From Cyathus striatus (lineage: Eukaryota > Basidiomycota > Agaricomycetes > Agaricales > Nidulariaceae): a stretch of DNA of 64,000 nt. How positions within the stretch are numbered: position 1 is the stretch's first letter; every line of letters starts with the position of its first letter. This document shows positions 35,370-47,066 of this stretch, one piece after another. Below the pieces are notes generated by a model. That model made no database searches. It saw nothing but the letters and a program-made list of their open reading frames with translations, and was not told the DNA's origin. The stretch lies in contig JAOVFP010000014.1 in assembly GCA_025738555.1 (NCBI GenBank), forward strand, positions 558,001 through 622,000, read 5' to 3'. A program made the translations under genes and the position numbers.

Positions 35370-37222
35370 ATGACCGCTAGAAACTCGTATAACATTGGAC
35401 ACGATGAAGACCATCAAAACCAATCTCCATGGTTGACCGCCTCTATTAAAGGTCAGGTATCTATTACCTGCGAAAGGTTCCTTGCAGTACTGCTTCCGGA
35501 AGTCAACAAGTCAATCTTTAAGATCGTCGACTCCGCAAACGAAGACTTTATTTGCTCTTACCTCCACCATTACCGCAATCTCAGTAAGGACAAACGTGAA
35601 TGCGGGCTCCTACAAATGCTGAATATCGTCGTGGCAAATACCAAAACGACATTCCACTACAGAGAGCCTGGATACGCAGTTGGACTTGGAACACGCTATG
35701 ATGAGAATGCGATGAACGATGAACCTATTTTGGACTGGGTGCGTTTTTTTGTAGTATTCGGGAATCAGGAGGATTATAAAGAAGGTATCGTATATCTTAA
35801 TATATACGAATGCAAAAGATGATTGAGTCTCGTTTTCAGAATCTGATGACGAGGAAATTGTGGACGGGAGAAAGAGCACCTTCGACAAACCTAGGCAACT
35901 CTTGTGCGCTAACTACGCCTCAGACTTGCTATCATCTCCCCTTCCACGCCGGCACGTCATCGGAGTATACGTACTGGAAGATGAAGTATATTTACTCTAT
36001 TATGATCACTCAGTCATCATTATATCCGAGCCATTTCACTGGCGTCATGGACTCCGCACATTCTTCGATATCATTCATACCTTGTCGAATTTGGACTGGG
36101 ATAGACTAGGTTTTGAACGAGACATTTTCAACTTCTCGCCCTTCCCTCAATCTGATGTAATCTTCAATCTTAATGGGGTCGAGTTGCTGCTCATCGATGT
36201 TATCAAATGTCGAAGAGGCATCATTGGACGAGGCACTTTGGTGGTTCGCGCAAGAGTTATTTCCAGCGGGGTTTTTCAAAGTCAAACAGTAGCTATAAAA
36301 TTTAGCTACATCCCTCAGATAGGGTGGAAGCGAGAAGCCGATTTCGTACTGATCGCACGTAAAGAAGCCGGCGCCAGCGTAGAGTCGAACAAGTTCTTGA
36401 ACAACCTACCTTGTCTGTTTGCGAGCATTGAGGTGCCACAGTCCGCAATACAAGAACGCATTCATAACGAGCTTGGTAATGTTTACGAACTACGCGAACT
36501 GCGAGTAACGGTGTTTGAAGAGCTGTTCCCAGTAACGACACTGACAAATGATCTTGAGCTGCTTAAAGTATTCCGTGACATTCTAGACTGTCGATACCAA
36601 TCTTCTACTCTTTCCAAATCAATACTGACCACGTACCTATCTAGGTGATTACTGGCTCTACACTCAGGTGAAGCTAGCACACCGAGATATGAGTCCAGAC
36701 AATTTAATGTTTCGCCGGATCGGAGACGTGGTTTATGGAGTTATTAACGACTTCGGCATCGCTGCATTTCTGGATGATACTGGTATTTCAGAGCCTTCTT
36801 CTCTACAACGCATCGGGACACGTCCTTTCATTGCCTGCGACATTTTACGTAATCCCGAACCAATTCATCCCTTCCGCTACGAATTGGAATCACTCTTCTA
36901 TGCTTTCTATTTCGTCATAACCAATTTTGAAGATGGTGAATATGTTCTCAAAGACCCATTTAAAAGGTGGTTTTACCTAGACCCCGACCCCTACCCCTTC
37001 GCGCTTAGTAATTCAAAGCAGAGTTTTCTCTTCCAACCTCCATCTATCAATCCCTCGTCAAACTTCTCAAGGCTGAAGGATCTCGCCGAGAAAATGAAAC
37101 TATTAATTTGCCAGGGGTACTTCATGCAGGTTCTTAATAAGAACCTGGATGAAGAGGCTATTGGAAGTATTATTAGTTACACAAAATTCTGCGCCTTTTT
37201 CGAGGGGGCATCGAAATCGTAA
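35370..37222 (+). CDS. FunK1-type protein kinase, intact, 3 exons
   Basis: Exons 35370-35784, 35840-36589 and 36645-37222 (GT-AG introns of 55 bp each) total 1743 bases, giving 580 residues. The kinase domain has IKFSYIP with the ATP-binding Lys region at about residue 305, the catalytic loop HRDMSPDN (36680-36703), a NDFGIAA magnesium-binding motif, and the FunK1 features GTRPFIACDIL and HPFRYELESLFYAFYFV. The N-terminal 250 residues are the usual poorly conserved FunK1 lead. FunK1 kinases are a family expanded in multicellular basidiomycetes; substrates are unknown. This is the only intact gene among decayed neighbours, and it lies on a segment interrupting the R1-R2 repeats. Start chosen as the first ATG in the frame after upstream stops. 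Confidence 0.9.
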
Positions 37223-37379
37223 GCACCTTGTGCACGGTAGTACGCAGCGTCAACATCTATACCGAGAATTACAATGGAGACTGCGAGAAAAGGTTTGAGA
37301 AGTCTACTCTAGATTACTGTCAACCGTGTACTTGCAATACATTAGGGGGATATTCGAGACATTTGTTCTCCTTAGTACG

Positions 37380-38600
37380 CAGTGAACATGTCAAGAAATG
37401 TCATTCGCGTGTAAGGAAAATGAACGGCATTACTGTGGGTCTTCAAAATGTGTATTATTAGTCTCAGTATGTTATGAGTTGCAACAATAAAACTGAAATC
37501 TTTAATATAATAAGATGATAAAAGCGCGTGGGCGCTGGTGCGTAATGCAAAACTAAGTTTCTAGATTCTCCCCAGAGAACGATCGCCTGGCATATATCCA
37601 TCTACGCCAACTAGCCGTTACAAGAAAGTTATAACAGCGTCTTACATCATGTTCAACAGCGGTGCGCAGCCTACAATGTGCCTCCATCGATCCTTGGTCT
37701 CCTCTCTGCTCCTTCACATCATTCTCGCCAAGCGATCATCCTTCTCCTTTCACCACAACTGAACCAGAAAAACATATCTCCTTAGTATGCCGTGCGGATG
37801 TAAAGAAGGGGTATCCGCGTATAAGGAGGATAGTAAACGGTAGCTGTGGATCTTCAAAATATGTATAAAACCGAAATCCGATTTTACCTCATCAGACGAT
37901 AAAATCACGTGGGCGCTGGTGCGTAATGCTTGTGTAATGCAAAAATAAAAAAGAAATAGCTTTATGACGAATGATTAATGAAGAAAGATCACCAGGCATA
38001 TAAGCATCTACTCCAACTAACCGTTACAAGAAAGTCATAGCCATGTCTTACATCATGTTCAACAGCGCAGTGCGCAGCCTACAACGTCCCCCCATCGATT
38101 ATTGATCTCTTCAACTCGTCTCCTTGCTCCTTCACACCGTTCTCGCCAAGCAATCATCCTTCTCCTTTCACCACAACCGAACAAGATAAACATCTCTGTG
38201 GGATAAGAAATTTAAAGGTTGTCTGCATGTAAGGAAGATAAACGGTAGCAGTGGGTCTTCAAAATGTCTATTATTAGTCTTAGCATATAATGTTATGAAC
38301 TGCAACGAGATATAAAACTGAAATCTTTAACCTCGTCAAATGATAAAAGCGCGTGAGCGCTGGTGGGTAATGCAAAATAAACCATTCCAGAAAGATGACG
38401 GACGATCACCTGGCATGTATCCATCTACACCAACTAACCATTACAAGAAAGTGCATCACCGCATATTACATCAGGCTCAACAGTGCAGTGCACAGCCTAC
38501 AAGGTCACCTCATCAATCCTTGGTCTCTTTGACTCCTCTCCCTCCTTCACACTATCCTCACCAAGAGCACGCTTCTCCACGCGCATAACTCCAGCATCAA
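37380..38600. repeat. Tandem array of the NLR-end/DUS1-end junction, units R2-R4
   Basis: Three units at about 37380, 37791 and 38216, spaced by roughly 405 and 417 bp (judged from the CCTGGCATATATCCATC landmark at 37587, about 37992 and 38409). Each has the string GATAAAAGCGCGTGGGCGCT or a near copy, then a DUS1 3'-end stretch on the minus strand. R2 and R3 are relics; R4 holds the true terminal exon and 3' end of DUS1. Confidence 0.85.
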
Positions 38601-41034
38601 CCACGGAGGTAGCATCCACAGCCATAGCTTCCGAATCTACGGCAACACCCTGCCTAGCTTCAGCAGAAGGCGGGGAAGGAACCAACGCATCCGCATCCCG
38701 AAGCACCTCGGAATCTTTCTCAGTACGCGCTGTCTTCCTTGCAGCCCTCGCTGCAGCTTCTTCCTTTCTCTTCTTCTTCTCTTCTCTCTTCTTCAACTCA
38801 TCTATACACCCATCAGCTGTATAACAGAGGCAAGGTAAAGCACGTACTACTCACCCTCCGTAGGCGGACCAGGCAACGCCCTAAAGTACGGCTGCAGCAA
38901 CCAATGTGGTATTACATCCAACCCCGCATGAGGGTGGATGACGATGAGGTCTTTGAGTTGCTTCCGCTCCGCAAAAGCAGCCTTCATATCTCTCTGTACA
39001 TCCGCGTCAGCTCTACATCACAGAAACCGAATGCAAAGAAAAACGAACGTCCATACGACCCGCCATCTCCTTAACAACTGCTACATACTGCCCCACACCG
39101 CTCTCCTCATTCCACACACCCTTCTCCCTCTCCTCCTTATACGCATGCTGACTAATTTTAATCCTCCCCAGACGTTCCCGCAAATCCGTTTCCCGCTTCA
39201 ACGACTGATGAAGGAGTTTGAACAAGTGCCCTTTGACTGCACTGAGGCCAGTGGTGGTACGCAGGGTACGTACGATGTCGAGGTATTCCAAAGCCACGAG
39301 AGGAGCTGGAGGATGTCGTGTAAGGATCGACTTGTTTGAGAGGTATAATGGGTGGGTGGGGTCCGTTATTTCCGGGTGATAGTGCTTTATTCCATTTTGT
39401 TCCTCTGGCTCGTGTTCACTCTCCGTAACGGCTTCATCTTCTGACGCGGAGGAACAATCGCCCATCCACTCCTCCCATCCTGCAACCCTCCCGATGCGTC
39501 CACCAATCCCTAACCCATTAAACAAGGCAGGGTTATACAAGTTCCCCTCGGCGCTCATGACCCCATCGCACCCTGTCTCTTCCAGGCAGCGCAAGATGTC
39601 CGCTTGGTATAGGATGTTCCCGTTCGCGAACACGGGGACTTTTACGGCCTTTTTTACGGCAGCGATTTGTGGCCAGTCTGCAAGACCCTGTAAGGGAAGG
39701 GTGAGTGTGATGTCCACGAGAAGGAAAGATCCACGAGCAAGAAGGAAAGTAGAGGAAGGATGAAACAACGAGAAACATTGAAAGTAAAACAGCACGAGAG
39801 AAGAGAGGGACGTACGGTATTAATACCCCTCTGCTCCCTCAACCTCCCATGACACGTCAGAATCTGCGCTCCAGATGCCTCGAGCATCTTCGCATACTGA
39901 ACGGTCTTTTCAACGCTCGGGAAGACGCGGAACTTGGCGGTCACTGGGATGGAGAGGTTTTTGTGTAGTATGTTGACTGTCAAAGGGGGGTTAGTAAGTG
40001 CTGAGATGAAGAGATATGGGTTGGGGACTGGGAGGGACGCTTGGGCAGAACATATCACAGTTTGGCACAGGCATAATTCTGCGAGTACGCCGGGCTGTCG
40101 CTCAGGCTCGTTGCGAAGCAGAGCTAAGCACTACGTCTGCAGCCAATAGCGCCATGTAGTCCGGTGCAGATCGAGTCCATAACATCAACCAAATATCGAT
40201 CCCAGCACCAGCCAGCAGCATTCTAACTCCCTTAAGAGCCTTCACCACACGAAGTCGGCGCGTGAGTTGCCACCCCAACCATTATCCACCGAAACTTTAC
40301 CATCCTCCCCTATAACCCTCCAAAAGACGAAGAACCAACAAACTCACTCAGTTTCCCGACCAACTCCCAATCATCCATCAAAAAAGCACCATACTTCCCC
40401 TTCTTCGCGATATCCTGAGGGCACCCAAGGTTAATATCGACCGCATCGCAGTGGTCTTGCAGCGCCGAAGCTGAGGCGAGCAGTTGATCTGGGTTGTTGG
40501 CGCAGAATTGTATTATCAGTGGTCTGTCTGTGTCTTGGGATGCTGAGGGAGATGACGAAGAGGAAGTAGAGAGAGAAGGGAGTGATATGGAAGAAGACCC
40601 CTCTTCGCCTGACGCCACGTCGAAGGAGGCGGTTTGGTACGATTTGTTTGTTGCGTTCGCGTACATCTAGAAGGTGTTGAGGGCTACGTTACTTGGGATC
40701 GACATTGCATACGCACTTTGGCGTTAATCATCGGTGTGTACACCAACTAGAAAAAGAACTCGTAAGTGAGAGAAGTAGTATATCACAAGAAAAAACCATA
40801 CCTCGGAACCATACCGCCTCGACAAAACTCTCCACGCCTAAACACCTCCCCAAGATCCCCTCATCAGCTTTCTCCTTTCACCACAACTGAACAAGATAGA
40901 CATACCAGTTCACTCTGATCAACCATCGGCGCAACAATAAACTTCGAACTCCCCAGCACATCCCGATAAAACTCGTACCCCGAGAGCTTTTTCCTCTCTT
41001 GTACAGCGGGTGATTCTGCTAGTATTCCTGGCAT
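38497..41034 (-). CDS. DUS1: tRNA-dihydrouridine(16/17) synthase Dus1, intact, 8 exons
   Basis: Reduces uridine to dihydrouridine in the D-loop of tRNAs, using FMN and NADPH. Exons (minus): 41034-40906, 40837-40802, 40746-40717, 40666-40348, 39976-39816, 39687-39089, 39012-38855, 38816-38497. Lengths sum to 1752, i.e. 583 residues plus stop. Motifs: [12 protein letters not shown] (FMN site), [30 protein letters not shown] with the catalytic Cys loop, [24 protein letters not shown] and [12 protein letters not shown]. Extensions unlike bacterial Dus are an acidic insert ([18 protein letters not shown]) and a Lys/Arg-rich coiled tail ([12 protein letters not shown]) ending in EVTL. Exon 7 uses the donor in GCAGTATGT, which restores phase. 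It is tail-to-tail with the NLR relic. Confidence 0.93.
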
Positions 41035-41603
41035 TGTAGATGAAACGATTGGACGTTCAAAAAGAGCTCTCAGAGAGCCTAAGAGGGCCCGAGAGATGTT
41101 GAAGACGGGTATGGCTGCGGTAGGGAGGGAGGTCGAGCCTCAGTGGTAGGTTCAGAGAGCTAGCGGAAAAGTGATTTTCGGACGATGCTGTATTTGGAGC
41201 GGGGGACGATAGTATTGCAACTAAACAAATGGCCGCGCGCTAGCAGCTGACTGGTAGCCAAGAGGTTGTTCAGAACGGGTAGGTATGAAAACTGACACTG
41301 GCCATCCCAGTTCACTGAACGAACCAATTTAGAACTTTGTTGTTAGAACTTCGGAACCTACACGCCCAACTTACTAAAATTTCATTTGAAGGCTTATTAC
41401 AGCGGATTGCATTTCATTACGGAAACGCGATTTTTTTTTGGCGTCATCAGAGGGTGTTACCGAAGTGCCGCATGAAATGTACCGGACTTTGCCGTTCTTC
41501 TGATTTAGGCTTTGCTCAACATTTACATAATCTTGACTTATTCTGTTTCTTCACATCATTATACTTACATGAACGTTCTGAACTTCTATTGAACATTTGC
41601 ATT
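41035..41603. promoter_or_regulatory. DUS1 upstream region and spacer
   Basis: Includes a GC-rich GGCCGCGCGC stretch near 41231. The frame from 41337 runs into the transposase relic and has no recognised content before 41604. Confidence 0.35.
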
Positions 41604-42115
41604 ATGGCTTGTCGACATGTTTCACAGGACCTCAAAGACCGCATTCCTTACCTCTGTTTCAAAGAACTGTACACCGTCAAAGAGATCTGTTGCCTTCCTG
41701 GAGTGAAGAAGACACTTGTCTATGACACGCTTTCTAACCATAGCAAGTATGGGGTTGCATACAACCCTTCTTCTTTCAAGTACAAAAGCTGTGGTCAACC
41801 TTGAGTGCTGGACTCAAAGGACATCAAATTTATGAAATCTTTGCTAGCCCTGGGAGCCATGCATGTACCTTGATGAGCTACAAAATGAATTACATATGCA
41901 TTGAGGGGTGGCTATCTCTGTATCCACCATTCTCTGAACTCTCAATTGCCTCCATTTCACCTGAAAGTGCATTTCAGCAAGAGCACTTGAGCATAATGAC
42001 TTTTGCCATTTTCGCAGACCCACATAAAAAATTACTTCCATGGCTGGAGATACAGTAGGATACAGCCTTCCTGACTTCTGTTTGTGGTAATAGGAACTAA
42101 ATTGCCACTCCATCC
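41604..42115 (+). pseudogene. Tc1/mariner-type transposase relic, N-terminal part
   Basis: ATG 41604 begins SQDLKDRIPYLCF..LYTVKEICCLPGVKKTLVYDTL, a helix-turn-helix of the kind that starts fungal Tc1/mariner (DDE_3) transposases, then YGVAYNP. After a frame break near 41810, a second frame reads YLDELQNELHMH, GVAISVSTIL, TLNCLHFT and KCISARALEHND, each separated by a TGA where arginine is expected. The DDE catalytic core is absent. No terminal repeats could be placed. Confidence 0.65.
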
Positions 42116-42160
42116 TCAGCTGCGTCCCTGCGTGATGGAGGGTTCTACTCACACACTCAA

Positions 42161-42365
42161 TCTTCTCCTTCAGATCCTCTCTCTATGCTTCTTTCCTTTT
42201 CAGATAAGCATCCAAGACATGAAATATTAATACATATCACCAAAGTTCAGCTTGGATTACTCAATCTGCTCCTTCAGATCCTCTCTCTACACTTTTTCCT
42301 TTTCAGATAAACATCCAAGACGTGGGATATTAATACATATCACTGAAGTTCAACTTGGATTAACA
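42161..42365 (+). repeat. Two diverged tandem copies of a 97-bp unit
   Basis: CTCCTTCAGATCCTCTCTCTA starts copies at about 42163 and 42270 and both end in CAACTTGGATTA or CAGCTTGGATTA. About 10 % of positions differ. Confidence 0.8.
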
Positions 42366-43959
42366 TCCTGCAACTGAGGACATAGCCAAAATACTTTCAC
42401 ATCCTTTATATAAGAATACATGGGCATTCCAACTTCGTTCTTTCCTTTTTTTACTTTGACCCTCGGCCTCCCTGACAACTCTACGGCAGCCTCCCCTTTC
42501 CATACCATGAGTGTCAGTAGTGTAGTCCTTTATATGCTATGCTGACAGGAACAGCTATTAGTATGACATATGAGACATATGGCAGTCGGAATGCTAATGA
42601 TATCACTTAAGGGTAAATAATATGAACTCTTCTTGAGACCATCCCTTTGATGTTAATTAACACTCAAACTCATCTGTTTACTAGTCGTCTTTAAGTAGTT
42701 ACCAAGTCTGTCTGGCGTGTAAGAATGCGAATAAGGCCCACAGTGACAATGGGGCTCCTATATGTTAAAGAGCTGAACAGTATACAGACAGGGAGATTTG
42801 TAGGAATGGTTAGTCATGGTTAGTAAGGAAAATATTCCGTATCTAGTGAGCTAATAATTCTTCAAGCTTCGCACCGAGAGAAACAGAAGCACTAATACTC
42901 CATTTGTATGAAAGGAGAGAAGTAACGAAAGGTCACTGGCATTGAAGTAATATTAATAATAATAATCCTTGTGTCGCATTTCTTGTACAGTAGTGATGCT
43001 GTCATAGGGGGAACGTTGCAGGAATGAGTCCTATAGAGTCAGAATCTGTGCTTGTTTTACGTTTATTTATAAAGAAATAAAGGTTCCAAAAGTGGGCGGG
43101 CATGATGTCAATATCAGAGGCGGAGTGTCAGTGTTACATAATATTGTTTGAGAATGAGACAGGAAACTGGGAGAAGGGGATAGAAATCTTTGTACCATTC
43201 GCCCTTTGAGGGCAGATCATTAACCACTTTCATTGTTATTAAAGCATACTTTACATATGATTTGTTGAGTTCAAAGATATTGATACAAAGAATTATGAGA
43301 CAAGGGAGTGGAAGATAGGCATGACAAAGAGGAGGGGATCTGGTAGTGGCAGTGGTAGTTGAGATAGCTAATGTACAGGGGATGAATGAAGAGAGATCGT
43401 TAAAGAAGTTGGGTAGTCTTTGTGTTGGGAAGCTGGACATGGGATCAAAATGTTGCTACAATGTGGAACAAGGTATTGTTATTGATACGCCGGCGAGGAG
43501 GGAGGGAGAAATGGTTGTGGATGATGTTGTTCTTGCCAGCAGTAAGTTTGTTGTCTCAAAGCAAGAGAGGAGGGGGGAGGGTGAGTCGTGGGCGATACAT
43601 TGTTGATGTGATGAGCTGGCGGTTTTGACCCATAGGAGGAGGAAGGATGGGATGTAGATGACGTCATTCTTGCCAGTAGCATGACCATCGTCCTGACGTA
43701 GGAGAGAAGTAGGCAGGAGGGGAGAAGGAGGCAGGAGGGCCTGTTGTGGGTAAGAGAGAGGTGACGAGCTTGGCATTGACGACGTTGCGAATGTTGTGCT
43801 GGTGGTGATGGTGATGCACAGCAATGATATGGCACTGAAGGATGTAGGAACGTGGGATGCATTCCAGCAGTGGAGGTGCCATGGTGGGAGATGGTGTCAG
43901 GCATGATTTTTGATTATATATAATGCATGCAAATGCACTGTATACCACAATTAAAGAAA
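42366..43959. other. No gene recognised; purine/pyrimidine-skewed stretch
   Basis: 43340-43760 is strongly G/A-rich on the plus strand. The resulting frames on both strands are Ser/Pro/His-rich low complexity and are not called as genes. A related skewed stretch lies at 45230-45700. Confidence 0.4.
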
Positions 43960-44670
43960 TTGCACTGTCATGTCACATGACTGAATAGTTCACACCATCA
44001 CATGATACAATACACTACTAATCAAATATACCCAATACCATACATGAACAAACCAATACCTTACATGAACAAATAACTTTAAATCACCATTAAACATCAT
44101 ACACATATCAATAATTAATCACTTGCACAAACAATGCACTAACAAAGGATAATATGACACTCTTTCACTGTGTTATTCATCCATTGTATGAAGACAATGA
44201 GAGACTATTTATATACAACTCCATTGTTTTCAATCCTATTGTTCATAATAAATGAACTGCATTGTACTATTCACCTATTATTGAAGACAATGAGAAAACT
44301 ATTTATATATCACTCCATTGTTTTCAATCCTATTGTTCATAATAAATGAACTACATTGTACTCTTTACCCATTGTTCAGAGACAATGTGAAACTATTTAT
44401 ATATGACTCCATTGTTTTTCACTGCCATTGTTTACACAATGGCAGATAGGTATCTATTGTTCTCTACTCCATTGTTATATAAATGGACTCCTATTGTTCT
44501 TGCCCAGAACAATGTAGCTCTTTATTTAGAACAATGTAATTCATTACACATTGTGCTAACATAAGCTATTGTTCTCTGCTGACTAACCCTCAAATACCAT
44601 TGTCCTGTACAGCCTCAGATCTAAAATCTACACTTGCACACTACTCATTTTGGAGAACAATGTAGGATGG
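43960..44670. repeat. ACAATG/CATTGT-rich block with three tandem copies
   Basis: Units beginning GACAATG at 44193, 44285 and 44381 (spacing 92 and 96 bp) share CTATTTATATA, CTCCATTGTTTTCA and CTATTGTTCATAATAAATGA. The hexamer ACAATG or its inverse CATTGT occurs some two to three dozen times across the block. Confidence 0.85.
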
Positions 44671-45180
44671 TAGAGTGGGAATTGGATTACTAAGCAGGTT
44701 GGGAAAAGGTATATAAGGAGGGCAGTTTGGCAGTAGATAGATAGCTACCCACCCCCCAGTAGTCTCACCCATTTGTCATTAGTCATCAGTTATTAGTACA
44801 GTTTTATCAGCACAGCCAGTACAGTCAGAAATAGTATCAGTATCAGCAACAGTAAACAGATCAGTAACAGTCACAGTATTAGTCAGAAGTCACAGTCACA
44901 GTCAGAGTAACAGTAACAGAAGCAGAATCAGTCATAGGTCAAGTCTTAAGCAAGTTAAGCATTGATCTATACAATATACACATCAGATATAGCACCAAGT
45001 CTATAGTGTGTACTATACCCTTTTCATTATACTTGTCATTATATACAGCCTTTGCTGTACATTACCCTTCATACCCAGTTTCATACAATTCATACAGCTT
45101 TTGCTGTACAAGATCACCCATTAAATTTCCAAGAATATCCTCGCTAAATATTTCCTGACACTCAGGTGTTGTAACACGAA
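44671..45180 (+). promoter_or_regulatory. LTR- or promoter-like stretch with TATA box and CAGTAACAGT repeats
   Basis: GGTATATAAGGAGG (44708) is a good TATA-type motif. It is followed by a run of CAGTNACAGT-like words at 44800-44940 and two TACAGC(C/T)TTTGCTGTACA palindromes at about 45046 and 45098. This layout resembles the U3/R/U5 of fungal LTRs, but I could not fix TG/CA ends with a target duplication, so a solo LTR is only a suspicion. Confidence 0.4.
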
Positions 45181-46024
45181 CAAAGTCGATTCCTGTTAGC
45201 ACCTTAGATTAACTTAATCTTAAACGACAACAGCAGGAGAGGGTGAGGTGGGAGGCGAGTTTGGTGGAGATGGCGGTGTAGTGGTGGGAGATGGCGGGAG
45301 AGGACAAGCAGGTGGCACTGCTGCTGATAGCTGGTGTAAAAGGAGGAGGTGGTGGTGGTGGTGGTGGTGGTTGGCTTGGAGTCGACGATGTTGCAAAGAA
45401 ACTGGATCGTCGTCGTTGTCATAATGTAGAGGAGAAGGGGATGAGGAGGAAGAGGGAAGACGAAGTGCTTGATGATGTCGCGTTAACGCCGTTCTCGTCA
45501 GAGGCATGGCCGTCATCTTGATGCAGAGGAAGAGAGGAGGGAGGACAGGGGCAGGAAGACGCGATGTCAACGCAACCATGATCATGACATAAGTGAGGGT
45601 GGTGGTGTAGGAGGAGTGGAAGTGGAGATGGGGATGGCACGTTGACAATGGGATGGGGGCGAGAAAACAGAATGAAGGGGGAGCTCGGGACTTGATGTGG
45701 GGGCTTGAGGCGAACACTCCAGGTGGGCGACACAGTGCAGGACAGAGGAGAAATGGTTAGAATGAATAAAATGGCAGTTTGTGAAACCATACCTGCTGAA
45801 TGAGCCCTCTTTGTATACTGGCATCTGCACGAAGAGGACCACATATATGACCTAGAGCTACATGCCGGCATGGTCCTCCATTAACCGGAAGTCAGACCTT
45901 GTTGATATGACGGCGAGGACAAGCATGAGGGGCATGAGGAGAACCCAAAGACGAAAAAGAGCGGGGAGACGTCAATGAATGAGAAACACAAGAAGGAACT
46001 GGAGAGTCACTAGTCAATATTTCA
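45181..46024. other. Low-complexity spacer with a TGG microsatellite
   Basis: (GGT)n spans about 45348-45371. The frames on the minus strand are simple Ser/Pro/His repeats reflecting base composition, not genes. Confidence 0.5.
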
Positions 46025-47066
46025 ATGGCGAAGACAAAGGCGAGACAGCAGGACGATAACGGAGGGGGAACAAAAGAGAAAATAACAGATCATCACAGAC
46101 TGTCCAGATCCAGATTCCAACCTAAATCCATAATAAGGCAGTTGGAAATAGCACATGATCATATCGAGCCGCCCTTGCTTTCTTTCTCCGACTTCTCCGA
46201 CCAACACATTCACATGCAGAGTCTCTCAACAACCATCCCTGGCAAGCTTCATCTGCACCATCCAGTCTCCCCTAATGAAGTCAGCTACATCGCTTCAGCA
46301 TCTGCAGAGTCAGATCGACTCTATCTCGTTAGGATCGTAGCCCCCAATCAACCAGGCCAGCATCCTCCACCAGACATACTCATACACATACGTGCTTCGC
46401 TGCACGAGGGAGTCACCGATGTTCTTCACCGTTACTTCAGTGAAGTGTACCACAACTCGTCATGCAATCACTGTACATCTGGAGGAGGAACACAGGCTCC
46501 CCAGTTTACTATCGTAATTCTGCCATATTACTCTGACCACAGCCTATCGCACTATGTGGACACCAACTTTTTCAATACCCATCCCGCTCTTGCAGTCTCA
46601 ACCTTAAACCACCTAGTCGACCTCTTTTTGTTCTTTAATGCACAGAAGATATCATTTGGTGGTATATTTGTGTCCTACGTACTTGTAAACCCGGCAGATG
46701 GAAGTGTGAAGGTGCAGAACTTTACTGTCGCAGTCGAAGAACAAGGTGAGACTATTCTTTTACCTTTTTGACATTTACTAAAAGAACACAGATACATGCG
46801 ACTTGCGCTGCTTAGGTAACATATTCACTACCATCTTTCATTCCAATAAGAATGTATCATCGATCTCAAAGGAATCGTTACGCCTGGCGCGGCATCTCCA
46901 GTTCTTTGAGCAGACTCATAGCTTGGATATATGGACTTCTTTGTGTGCCTTGTGACTTCAAGGCAGGATTAACACAGCCAATGCTGTGCACGACCAACTT
47001 GAAGGTTGTGTCGGCAATATAGCTTTTGAAGACGATGCATGGTCCGTGGATGACAGCCCACTGTAA
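46025..47066 (+). CDS. Dispersed unknown gene family, copy 3 (fullest copy; internal TGA)
   Basis: Exon 46025-46745, intron 46746-46791, then exon two from 46792. The frame reaches a TGA at 46953-46955, about 37 codons before the conserved C terminus ending TAA 47064-47066 (DDAWSVDDSPL). Relative to copy 2, a six-base insertion carries the TGA. Alignment with copy 4 suggests the ancestral start was near IAHDHIE (46150), so the basic N-terminal 40 residues from ATG 46025 may be extra. Features: HIHMQSLS..IPGKLHLHH, RLYLVRIVAPNQPGQHPPPD, HRYFSEVYHNSSCNHC, HLVDLFLFF, NPADGSVKVQNFTVAVEEQ. No family recognised. Confidence 0.55.

Noticed and set aside
43456..43948. Overlapping 90-140 codon minus-strand frames
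   Set aside because: Ser/Pro/His-rich products come from strand-skewed low-complexity DNA; several frames are open at once and no motif or intron structure is seen.
45204..45871. Minus-strand frames up to 165 codons
   Set aside because: They translate microsatellite and CT-rich sequence (runs of His, Ser and Pro); no domain.
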